A stretch of DNA of 14,989 nt, taken from Deltaproteobacteria bacterium. Lineage in GTDB: Bacteria > Desulfobacterota > DSM-4660 > Desulfatiglandales > B25-G16. Of the stretch, positions 7,081 through 13,599 are shown one piece after another. The stretch is from the NCBI GenBank assembly GCA_003646935.1, contig QMLW01000008.1, forward strand, positions 1 to 14,989, written 5' to 3'. The notes beneath the pieces were generated by a model. That model was not told where the DNA came from. It saw only the letters and a program-made list of their open reading frames with translations, and made no database searches. Position numbers and translations under genes: made by a program. The first letter of the stretch is position 1. The number at the start of each line of letters is the position of its first letter.

Positions 7081-7362
7081 CTATTCAACGGTAATGATAT
7101 CCTTGTTGGATTCAAATATCTTTGATCCAATTCCAGGTACTTTCATAATATCCTCTGGCGATGAAAAAGGGCCATTGGTTTCTCGAAACTCCACAATGCG
7201 CGCTGCATATTTTACCCCGATACCCTTCAGCTGGGTGAGTTCCTCCGCAGGTGCCTGATTGATATTGATCTTTTTCCCCGCCTGAGCGAATACCGCCGGA
7301 ACAAGGGCAATGATCAGTGCGCTTGCCAAGAATAAGGCCATGAACTTCTTATACTTTCTCAT
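7081..7362 (-). CDS. comEA: Exported ComEA-like helix-hairpin-helix DNA-binding protein
   Basis: The 93-residue reading starts at the ATG at 7362, which has GGGGGGAGGAAC immediately upstream and begins a textbook Sec signal: MRKYKK, hydrophobic core to about residue 21, and VFA cleavage site near residue 26. The longer frame to 7431 adds 23 residues with no signal character. The mature part has ININQAPAEELTQLKGIG (32-49) and VPGIGSKIF (75-83), the two hairpins of the ComEA HhH domain. ComEA proteins bind incoming double-stranded DNA in the periplasm during transformation; short stand-alone forms are common in Gram-negative bacteria. No other competence gene is nearby. Other exported HhH proteins have unproven roles, so a function outside DNA uptake is possible. 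Confidence 0.88.
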   Translation of the reverse strand: MRKYKKFMALFLASALIIALVPAVFAQAGKKININQAPAEELTQLKGIGVKYAARIVEFRETNGPFSSPEDIMKVPGIGSKIFESNKDIITVE

Positions 7363-7400
7363 GTTCCTCCCCCCTTTCATGAGCCCCCCTTTTTCATTGA

Positions 7401-7423
7401 GAAGAGCAGCAGCATGGCTCTTC
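7401..7423 (-). promoter_or_regulatory. Hairpin in the comEA leader
   Basis: GAAGAGC (7401-7407) and GCTCTTC (7417-7423) form a perfect 7-bp stem with a 9-nt loop, 38 bp upstream of the comEA start codon. No T-run follows, so it is not a standard terminator. It may affect leader structure. Confidence 0.35.
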
Positions 7424-7618
7424 CCACTCATCCATGCTTAAAAATTGCTCGGCGATAGTCATTTGATGCCTTACCTCCATCACAGGAAATATCGGCCTAC
7501 GTCCATAAGGTCTTTGCTCTTATCTGCAAAGATACGTGCAATAATTTCTTGAAAAAGGCTGTATCAATATCTATGCCAATTAAGTATTTTATTCATCGAT
7601 AATCACATCAAGGTATCC

Positions 7619-7704
7619 AGCCTAACGGCACACGGTTCGAAAATGGAGAGGTGCTTAGGCTTTCAAGGAATGCAGGCGCTTGGCGGTGAATAGTCCGCTT
7701 GAAA
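7619..7704. ncRNA. Two abutting stem-loops, candidate structured RNA
   Basis: Stem 1: AGCCTAA (7619-7625) plus GCAC (7628-7631) pairs with GTGC (7651-7654) plus TTAGGCT (7655-7661), with a 2-nt bulge and a 19-nt loop. Stem 2 begins at the very next bases: TTTCAAG (7661-7667) pairs with CTTGAAA (7698-7704), and a short CGG/CCG pairing can form inside. Strand and promoter are unknown, and I do not recognise a known riboswitch or ncRNA family. It may be a remnant of a mobile element rather than a transcript. Confidence 0.3.
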
Positions 7705-7942
7705 AAATTTGATCATGGGGCAACAACGGAAGACTCAGGGCGAATGAAACCCGTAAAAGAGTGCACTAGTTTATATGCACATATTGCACTGTAATATGGA
7801 TAAGCATCCCTGCTGTTCTGAGAAACGCTTTTAAGAGGAATAACTATGTGCGGCTCATCGGTGAGAGTAAGGCATCTAACGTAGTGATTTACTATGGGAG
7901 GGCATGGAGGAGAGCAGCGTCTGATTATAAGGGCAAGGGATA

Positions 7943-7967
7943 TGCCGGAAGTAGCCAGGATCCGGCA
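7943..7967 (-). terminator. Weak terminator-like hairpin after the MFS gene
   Basis: TGCCGGA (7943-7949) and TCCGGCA (7961-7967) form a GC-rich 7-bp stem with an 11-nt loop, 37 bp past the MFS stop. The downstream bases on the minus strand have no U-run, so an intrinsic terminator is uncertain. Confidence 0.3.
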
Positions 7968-8004
7968 GAGGTTATGGAAATGGGAGGCTTGAAGCCCCTA
8001 AAGC

Positions 8005-9180
8005 TCAGCGTGCCCGTCTTTCGTTGGTGATCTCGGGTAAAAACCTGACAAGGCCGATTGTCAGAAGTGGTATTATCGCCAGCGCCAGGAGCGTACTGGG
8101 TATAGAGAAGATATCCGCCAGCTTTCCGGTGATGGGCGCCATCATTCCGCCCATGCCAAAGGCAAGCCCCATCATGAGGCTGGAGACCATTGATCGTCCC
8201 CTGGGGGCTAATTCCTGAGCCATCGCCACCCCCAAAGGAAGGGTAGCCATTATAAACAATCCCGCTATCGCGGCACTCGCATAAACCCAGCTGCCTGGCG
8301 CGTAGAGGAGCACGATCAGGCTGGGCATCGATAATGCATGGGCACTGTAGAACACCGGCTTGTATCCAATTCTGTCCGCAAGGTGACCGGCCAGAAGCCC
8401 GCTGAATGCCCCTGATACTGATAGCAGTGACACGACGGTCCCTATAGCGACAAGAGAGTATCCCTTCTGCGCGTACAGTATCGGTATAAATGTCCTGAAC
8501 GACACACCCACATAGGCTCGCAGCACCATCACCACCCAGATGAGCGCGATCGATTTCCATACCCCTCCCAATATCTCCTTGAGGGAGCGAATGAAACCGA
8601 GATCTCGCAGCCCCTCGCCCTGGGGTGATGGTATGATCCTGAAAAGAAGCACCATGAGCATAAGGCCTAAGATCATGGTATAGGGGGTTGCTCCGAGACC
8701 GTACATACCTACGATGGAGGTGATAAAGAGAGGGCCGATTCCGAAGGCGAGGGTCCCCCCCATGTTAAAGATCGACATGGAGAAACCGAGATGCCGACCT
8801 GCATAAGTCGATACCATGCCGGCCACCGACGGGTGAAACATAGCTGAGCCTATGGAACCAATGGCGATAAAGGAAAGGAGCACCAGAAAGCCCGGCGCTA
8901 TTCCCACCAGCGAGATAAAGACGATAGCCAATAGCGGTCCTCCCAAGATAAAGAATCGCGTTCGGTATCGATCGGCGAGGTATCCCACGGTGGGTTGCAC
9001 GATGAAGGCAAAAAACCGGCTTGTTCCGGTGATGAGGCCAACTTGAGTCAAGGTAAGGGTGAATTTATCCACAAATACCGGGAGCAGCGGATTAATAAAG
9101 GCGTTATAAAAATCCCCCGTGAAATGGATGAGGGTCAAGCCGATGATTACTTTTATATTCGCGTTCTTATCAGGTTCCAT
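8005..9180 (-). CDS. MFS exporter, fosmidomycin-resistance (FSR) type
   Basis: A 391-residue integral membrane protein with about 12 hydrophobic segments in two halves. Seen: LIHFTGDFYNAFINPLLPVF (17-36), the FSR-type first helix with an Asp and PLLP; QPTVGYLADRYRTR (62-75), the MFS loop 2-3 motif; and AGHLADRIGYKP, its repeat in the second half. FAMILY members are proton-driven drug/metabolite exporters of the inner membrane; the substrate cannot be read here. The start is placed at ATG 9180. An upstream GTG at 9204 is in frame, but it lies inside the terminator hairpin and would add an odd MVFFIGCD leader. No strong ribosome site precedes either codon. It is probably not part of the redox operon upstream, from which a terminator separates it. 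Confidence 0.85.
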   Translation of the reverse strand: MEPDKNANIKVIIGLTLIHFTGDFYNAFINPLLPVFVDKFTLTLTQVGLITGTSRFFAFIVQPTVGYLADRYRTRFFILGGPLLAIVFISLVGIAPGFLVLLSFIAIGSIGSAMFHPSVAGMVSTYAGRHLGFSMSIFNMGGTLAFGIGPLFITSIVGMYGLGATPYTMILGLMLMVLLFRIIPSPQGEGLRDLGFIRSLKEILGGVWKSIALIWVVMVLRAYVGVSFRTFIPILYAQKGYSLVAIGTVVSLLSVSGAFSGLLAGHLADRIGYKPVFYSAHALSMPSLIVLLYAPGSWVYASAAIAGLFIMATLPLGVAMAQELAPRGRSMVSSLMMGLAFGMGGMMAPITGKLADIFSIPSTLLALAIIPLLTIGLVRFLPEITNERRAR

Positions 9181-9192
9181 ATCACAACCAAT

Positions 9193-9215
9193 AAAAAAAA
9201 CCACCCTATGGCGGT
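9193..9215 (-). terminator. Intrinsic terminator or attenuator between redox operon and MFS gene
   Basis: On the minus strand ACCGCC (9215-9210), loop ATAG, GGTGGT (9205-9200) form a 6-bp stem with one G-U pair, followed at once by seven more Ts (9199-9193). It lies about 135 bp after the stop of the last redox gene and only 12 bp before the MFS start codon. It may end the redox operon transcript. Its position also fits an attenuator in the MFS leader. Confidence 0.65.
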
Positions 9216-9225
9216 TTAATCTCGT

Positions 9226-9273
9226 TTGGGTTTAATTCCCCGCGGCTTGCGGCAAGCTAGTTCATTCACCCAA
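9226..9273 (-). promoter_or_regulatory. Nested stem-loop upstream of the terminator, possible leader element
   Basis: On the minus strand TTGGGT (9273-9268) pairs with ACCCAA (9231-9226). Nested inside is GCTTG-CCG-CAAGC (9257-9245). The terminator hairpin starts 10 nt further on. The arrangement resembles a regulated leader, but I see no known riboswitch consensus. Confidence 0.3.
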
Positions 9274-9349
9274 TACGTTGAGCGATATAAATCCGGTTTT
9301 ATGCAGCGCTTTATGTAGCTGTCCTAAATGCGTAAACAGTGCAATTTGA

Positions 9350-10513
9350 TTATGTGGGTTGATCAAGGGCTCTCATGACGATCTCAGCCACATCGAGCAC
9401 CTCCAGCTTATCGTCCAGTTCCTCCAGCTTGATCGCATCATCCAGCATCTTTGCGCACTGTGGGCATGCGACCGCTACTATATTTGCACCGGTAGAATGG
9501 GCCTGTCGCACCCTGATTCTATTGGGGCTCTCATCACCGCCACCGAGGATGTCGGTGAAGAAATTGCCACCTCCGCCTCCACAGCAAAATGCATTCTCTT
9601 TGCTTTGATCCATCTCGATAACCTCGAGGCCCGGAATGGCGTGGAGGATCTTCCTCGGTGCTTCATACTCCCCGTTATGCCTTCCGAGGTAGCACGGATC
9701 GTGAAAGGTTACCTTGGCCCGGTAGTCCTTCAAGGGTATTTTACTCGATGCAACAACAGGAGCGAGTATTTGGGTATAGTGGTAGGCCTCGAATGTTCCC
9801 CCGAGGCCGGGGTAGTCCTTCTTGAATGCATTGAAGGCATGGGGATCCATGGTGATGATCCTTTGTATCCCCAAATCCTTGAAGAGCGAGATATTTTGTT
9901 CTGCCAGGAACTGAAAAAGGCCCATCTCGCCAAGGGCCCTCACCTCATTTCCGTCACAGGTTTCTCGATCGCCGAGAATTCCGAAGGAAATCCCTGCATG
10001 GGCAAGGAGGTCTCCCACTGCTCTGGCGATCTTCTTGGCCCGCTCATCATAGGAGCCTACACAGCCGATATAGAGAAGGTAATCCTGTCCATCGTAGGTT
10101 TCAACGCTCGTCCCCTCTGCCCATTTCCCCCTTTCATCGGCGGGTTCTTTGTACGGGTTGCCGCTGATGTTGATGTTCTTAAGGTAGTCCCTCACCGCGG
10201 GGGGTATAATGCCTTGATTGACCATCTCCTCCCTGGCGGCAAGAAAGACATTGACCAGATCATCGCTAAAGGTGAACACGCAGTGCTCCATGCAGTTGGC
10301 ACAGGTGGCGCAGGAGAAGAGGATTTCCTGAAACCTGTCAGAGTTCTTTATCTCATCGTTAAGCCATGCCCGGATCAACCACATCCTTCCACCGGGAGAG
10401 TATGATTCAAAGAAGAATTTTCGGTACGAGGGGCAGTTAAAGTCGATATAATCGCCAGTAAATTTACAGTATCCGCATCTGAAGCACCTGTGAACGATAT
10501 CTTCGTATTTCAT
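9350..10513 (-). CDS. Iron-sulfur/CCG-domain electron-transfer subunit (HdrD/GlcF-like), distal
   Basis: A 387-residue soluble protein. The N terminus carries two cubane-cluster motifs: C10-x2-C13-x2-C16 with C27-P, and C68-x2-C71-x2-C74-x3-C78. Two cysteine-rich CCG domains follow. The first is partly degenerate (GCVGSYDERAK at 150-160, then ETCDGNE with a single Cys186). The second is complete: HDPCYLGRHNGEYEAPRKIL with C274, FCCGGGGGNFF with C310-C311, and ACPQC with C350/C353. In HdrB/HdrD such domains bind noncubane clusters that reduce disulfides; in GlcF/LutA-type subunits they relay electrons from a flavoprotein. The ATG directly follows the stop of the FAD subunit and uses a GGAGGT ribosome site inside that gene, so the two are coupled. 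The electron acceptor (quinone, thiol or another carrier) is unknown. Confidence 0.88.
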   Translation of the reverse strand: MKYEDIVHRCFRCGYCKFTGDYIDFNCPSYRKFFFESYSPGGRMWLIRAWLNDEIKNSDRFQEILFSCATCANCMEHCVFTFSDDLVNVFLAAREEMVNQGIIPPAVRDYLKNINISGNPYKEPADERGKWAEGTSVETYDGQDYLLYIGCVGSYDERAKKIARAVGDLLAHAGISFGILGDRETCDGNEVRALGEMGLFQFLAEQNISLFKDLGIQRIITMDPHAFNAFKKDYPGLGGTFEAYHYTQILAPVVASSKIPLKDYRAKVTFHDPCYLGRHNGEYEAPRKILHAIPGLEVIEMDQSKENAFCCGGGGGNFFTDILGGGDESPNRIRVRQAHSTGANIVAVACPQCAKMLDDAIKLEELDDKLEVLDVAEIVMRALDQPT

Positions 10514-11896
10514 TTACACGACCTCCCAGTTTCCAGGATTCATGATCCCCAGCGGATCAAGGTTCTCCTTTATCATCTTCATGAGATCTCTCGTGGTGGC
10601 ATCCATCTTCTCGAGGGCAAGCCTTTGTTCATCTATCGTTGGCTTCCAAAAAACCCCACCGGCTGCGAGGGCAAACTCGCCTCCCTCCTCCAATGCCTTT
10701 CTTGTCCGTTCCATCATCTGGGGATCTGCCCGGTTGAAGGTAAAGGCAAACCCGAACATCATGGCGTGATTTCTGCCGATAACCCTGGCCATGGCGGAGT
10801 ATGCAAGGTCGTATTTAGAGCCCAACTCCATCACCTTTCGAGTGCATGCCGGGTAGGTTTCAACGGGAATGATGGGTCCGGAGTACTCGAATCCACCGCC
10901 CTTTTTTACATCCGCAAACCTACTCACGCTCCTCTGAGGCATGTCCAGGAGCGTGGGCTTCATAACCGGCGGAACCGACATGAATCCACCGTCTTTGCTC
11001 TTTATAAATCCATCGAGACAGTTCCAAACCATCTTTCTTTTGAATTCCAATTCCTCGTCGGTGTCACCGGTGATAAACAGCGTGATGTGGTGGTTGTCCT
11101 TGAATATCATGGGCATCGGTTGGGCGAAGATGTTGATGTCCTCGACCATCTCCGTATGGGTAAGCTCGTATACCATATCAGGCACCAGGTCATCTCTATC
11201 GGTCACGAAGATCTCCACGTCTCTCATCTTCTTTCTGGGATAGAGCTTGAGGGCCACCTTGGTGATGATGCCGGTAGCGCCGAACCAGCCGAGAAAGAGC
11301 CCTGTGAGGTCCGGCAGCGGAGCACCTTTTGAGAACCAGTAGGGGGACAGCGCACATGAGCCGATCGTGCAGATCTCCCCGGATGGCAGGACCACCTCCA
11401 GACCGCTCACCATGTCCGAGTTGAAGCCATACTGCTGCGTGAGCCGGCCCTGGCCGTGTATCATCACGTTTGCCGCTACCGTGGCCGTTGCAGGGGAGTC
11501 GGGAATACTGTGACGCAGACGGGGGCAGTGCTTATCCAGATATGCCTTGAGCGCACCGTGCGAGGTGCCCCCTTCAACGATGACGTAGCGCGCTTTTTCG
11601 TTTACCTCGAGTATCCTGTTCATCCTCTTCATGTCGATGACTATGCCCCCTCTGAGGGGAATGACCAGGCCCGTGAGGGACATGCCCGCACCCATGGGCA
11701 CGACGGGTATCCTCTCCCTGCTTGCGAGGCGGAGTATTTCCTGGATCTCACTGGCCGTTTTTGGCACGACCACATAGTCAGGTTTGTGCGCGGGCATCAA
11801 TCCGGGGTCCCGCGCGTAGAAAAAGGCCTCCTCGGGATTATTTGAGACAAACCTCTCCCCCACGATATGGGCCAGTTGACTGGCGATATCGATCAT
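10514..11896 (-). CDS. FAD-linked oxidase/dehydrogenase (GlcD-like, PCMH-type FAD domain)
   Basis: A 460-residue flavoprotein, the catalytic subunit of the operon. Residues about 36-219 form the PCMH FAD-binding domain: VVVPKTASEIQEIL, PMGAGMSLTG (67-76, pyrophosphate loop), GGIVIDMKRMNRIL, SGLEVVLPSGE (164-174), and LFLGWFGATGIITKVALKLY (200-219). The end has LDPLGIMNPGNW, typical of the 2-hydroxyacid dehydrogenase group. The common EHGIG-type histidine segment near the C terminus is not evident; GGVFWKPTIDEQR is there instead. This suggests a substrate class different from plain glycolate or lactate. It is likely to oxidise an organic acid or alcohol and hand electrons to the Fe-S/CCG subunits on either side. 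The ATG start has a GGAGGT ribosome site inside the upstream gene, one base after its stop. Confidence 0.88.
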   Translation of the reverse strand: MIDIASQLAHIVGERFVSNNPEEAFFYARDPGLMPAHKPDYVVVPKTASEIQEILRLASRERIPVVPMGAGMSLTGLVIPLRGGIVIDMKRMNRILEVNEKARYVIVEGGTSHGALKAYLDKHCPRLRHSIPDSPATATVAANVMIHGQGRLTQQYGFNSDMVSGLEVVLPSGEICTIGSCALSPYWFSKGAPLPDLTGLFLGWFGATGIITKVALKLYPRKKMRDVEIFVTDRDDLVPDMVYELTHTEMVEDINIFAQPMPMIFKDNHHITLFITGDTDEELEFKRKMVWNCLDGFIKSKDGGFMSVPPVMKPTLLDMPQRSVSRFADVKKGGGFEYSGPIIPVETYPACTRKVMELGSKYDLAYSAMARVIGRNHAMMFGFAFTFNRADPQMMERTRKALEEGGEFALAAGGVFWKPTIDEQRLALEKMDATTRDLMKMIKENLDPLGIMNPGNWEVV

Positions 11897-11897
11897 T

Positions 11898-12929
11898 TTA
11901 AGATACCTCCATTGACGGTTTTTCCCCTATGGCCATCTTGCAGAGATCAATCATGTGGATTGGTTTTATCCCCCTTTTGGCAACCTTTGTGGCTAAGACA
12001 TTTTGGCACGCCGAACAGTTGAATACACAATACTCTGCATCGTGTTCTGCCATGTCATCCAAGTTTCTGCTCTGAACGTCATTCTTAAGTTCATAGCCGT
12101 AATTCATTCCGAGGATATCTCCGCAGCACAGGGCGTTTTCGTCCTGATACGCCCTTTCAACAAGCTCAACGCCTATGATGCTCAATATATCCCTTACGAA
12201 ATGATGGGTATCATGGGAAAGCCTCGAGGAGCAGGGCCTCTGGTAGGCTGCTTTGATGCGGAGCGGCCGCAGCTCCTTGGCCAGATCGTGTAATCTGCCG
12301 TACAAATACTCAAAGTAATGGATGGGCCGGAAGGGAACCTCCATCCCGTAGGCCGGAGCAAGGGATGCGAATGCGCCGTAACACTCATCGTGCATGCATA
12401 CGACCTCCTTGACCCCCAGCTTCCTGAAATTCTCCAATACTTGGGGGAGCCTTTCCTTTATGATGGAGGTATTGGAGAAGTGAATGTAGACGACGTTGCA
12501 GAAGAACTCCTGTCCGAAGACATATGAGGGCATCACATCTTCAAACAGCCTCCCCCGGACCAGTTGCAAGAGCTCAGGCATAAAGCCGAAGGAGAGAACT
12601 TTGCCCTTCACTTGACCAAGCCTCGCTTTTCCTCGAGGTTCTCCTATATTGATCCACTGTCTGGTAATAGCCCTTGGCGCGGTGAGGATGCCCTTTGCTT
12701 GTCTTTGTTCGGTGATCAGATAGAAGGGGTGGTTCCCCCTCTTGCAGTACTCCTCACAGCCATAGCAGGTAACGCAGTCATGCAGGACAGGGGAGTCTTT
12801 GCCCTCGGCTATCTTGATCATCTCCTTTATTGCCTCGGTTTTATCAAGGCTCATAAACTGGCACTTCACCAGACAGTCACCGGTAGGGCAGGTCTTGCAA
12901 TGGTTTATATCGAATTGCAACGTGTACAT
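11898..12929 (-). CDS. Iron-sulfur/CCG-domain electron-transfer subunit (HdrD-like), first gene of the redox operon
   Basis: A 343-residue soluble protein. The ferredoxin region has C11-x2-C14-x4-C19-x3-C23 and C52-x2-C55-x2-C58-x3-C62, enough for two [4Fe-4S] clusters; the first spacing (x4) is atypical. A reduced CCG half follows with VVCMHDECYGAF (C178, C183). The second CCG domain is complete: QRPCSSRLSHDTHHF (C233), ENALCCGDILGMNYG (C268-C269), and FNCSACQNVL (C305, C308). It differs clearly from the distal Fe-S gene in sequence and spacing, so it is a paralogue rather than a recent copy. The start has AAGGAGG 5 nt upstream and a candidate promoter just before it. It is followed by the FAD subunit with a one-base gap. 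Its role is probably electron transfer or thiol/disulfide chemistry at the CCG site. Confidence 0.85.
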   Translation of the reverse strand: MYTLQFDINHCKTCPTGDCLVKCQFMSLDKTEAIKEMIKIAEGKDSPVLHDCVTCYGCEEYCKRGNHPFYLITEQRQAKGILTAPRAITRQWINIGEPRGKARLGQVKGKVLSFGFMPELLQLVRGRLFEDVMPSYVFGQEFFCNVVYIHFSNTSIIKERLPQVLENFRKLGVKEVVCMHDECYGAFASLAPAYGMEVPFRPIHYFEYLYGRLHDLAKELRPLRIKAAYQRPCSSRLSHDTHHFVRDILSIIGVELVERAYQDENALCCGDILGMNYGYELKNDVQSRNLDDMAEHDAEYCVFNCSACQNVLATKVAKRGIKPIHMIDLCKMAIGEKPSMEVS

Positions 12930-12952
12930 AGCGCCTCCTTAAATGAGCACAA

Positions 12953-12979
12953 ACTATATGGAGGTTGAAAATGTGTCAA
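12953..12979 (-). promoter_or_regulatory. Candidate sigma70 promoter of the redox operon
   Basis: On the minus strand TTGACA (12979-12974) and TATAGT (12958-12953) are separated by 15 nt. The first base transcribed would be about 15-20 nt before the start codon at 12929. The spacer is short, otherwise a strong match. Confidence 0.45.
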
Positions 12980-12999
12980 GGTTAAATCTCATTTCCTGT

Positions 13000-13050
13000 T
13001 TGACATACGTGATGGAGTGGCATAAGAATTCTCAGGGACATGGGTATAAT
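13000..13050 (+). promoter_or_regulatory. Candidate promoter region of the HAD/desulfurase pair
   Basis: TTGACA at 13000-13005 is followed after 18 nt by AAGAAT (13024-13029). A perfect TATAAT also lies at 13045-13050, but without a -35 at the right distance. One of these probably drives the HAD gene 72-93 bp downstream. Confidence 0.4.
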
Positions 13051-13121
13051 GCTGAGGGCTCCTCTCAACGAATCCCTCGTACGCTATGCTCTCGATCCAG
13101 TTATTCACGTGAGGGTGTAAG

Positions 13122-13592
13122 GTGATAGACATTGCTGTCCCCGGAAGGGGTCACTATTCGATTGAGAATCTGGTCTTAGACCTCAACGGCACCATAGCCC
13201 TCGATGGGAAAATAATCGGGGGAGTGAAGGAAAGGCTTATCACGCTCAGCAAGGACCTTACGATCATCGTTGTGACGGCCGACACCAATAAAAATGCAAA
13301 TAAACTCCTCAAGGGTCTCCCCGTCACCGTATGCACGATAGAAGAGTCACGGGAAAGCGAACAGAAGGCAAGATTGGTGAGGGAGAAGGGAGAAGAAGTA
13401 ACGGTCTGTGTAGGAAATGGCAGCAATGATGTCTCGATGCTCAGGGAATCCGTTATTGGGATCTGTATCGTGGGGCAGGAAGGGGCATCCTCAGAGGCTA
13501 TGATGGCCGCTGATCTGGTAGTTCCCAGCATCAATGATGCCTTGGAGCTTTTCTTAAAGCCACATAGGATGAAGGCCTCACTCAGGAGGTAG
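13122..13592 (+). CDS. HAD-family phosphatase of the soluble P-type-ATPase group (COG4087-like)
   Basis: A 156-residue single-domain cytosolic protein. Motif I is LVLDLNGTIALDG: D20 is the nucleophile, with N22 where most phosphatases have Asp, as in this family and unlike DxDxT enzymes. Motif II is IVVTADT (T52). Motif III is VGNGSNDVSML (98-107), with N102-D103 for Mg2+ binding. The C-terminal GASSEAMMAADLVVPSINDALELFL matches the end of the catalytic half of P-type ATPases, without any membrane part. Family function is unproven; hydrolysis of a small phosphoester is expected. GTG start with GAGGG 6 nt upstream. Its last codons carry AGGAGGT, the ribosome site of the desulfurase gene, so the two are translationally linked. 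Confidence 0.82.
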   Translation: MIDIAVPGRGHYSIENLVLDLNGTIALDGKIIGGVKERLITLSKDLTIIVVTADTNKNANKLLKGLPVTVCTIEESRESEQKARLVREKGEEVTVCVGNGSNDVSMLRESVIGICIVGQEGASSEAMMAADLVVPSINDALELFLKPHRMKASLRR

Positions 13593-13599
13593 CTGAGAA

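Larger units (their letters stand above)
7432..8004. other. Gene-free region rich in inverted repeats
   Basis: No frame here has a convincing start and protein-like content. Two abutting stem-loops lie at 7619-7704 (listed separately). 7760-7790 has AGTGCA/TGCACT ends and three TGCAC copies. 7943-7967 has a TGCCGGA/TCCGGCA stem 38 bp beyond the MFS stop codon. The comEA promoter should lie near 7430-7560, but no clear box pair was found. Confidence 0.5.

Noticed and set aside
7520..7560. Possible cyclic-di-GMP (GEMM) riboswitch in the comEA leader, minus strand, because of GCACG and GCAAAG words
   Set aside because: The words are not in the spacing or order of the GEMM consensus and the GNRA tetraloop/receptor parts are missing.
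9359..10405. Long plus-strand frame (348 codons) opposite the Fe-S/CCG gene
   Set aside because: It is the complement of a gene with clear cysteine motifs. Its own translation shows no family features, as is usual for antisense frames of GC-moderate genes.
10490..11332. Plus-strand frame of 280 codons opposite the FAD oxidase
   Set aside because: Antisense shadow of a well-supported flavoprotein gene; no ribosome site or recognisable domain.
13015..13035. A sigma54-like site, TGGCATAAGAATTCTC
   Set aside because: The invariant GC of the -12 element is absent at the right distance.
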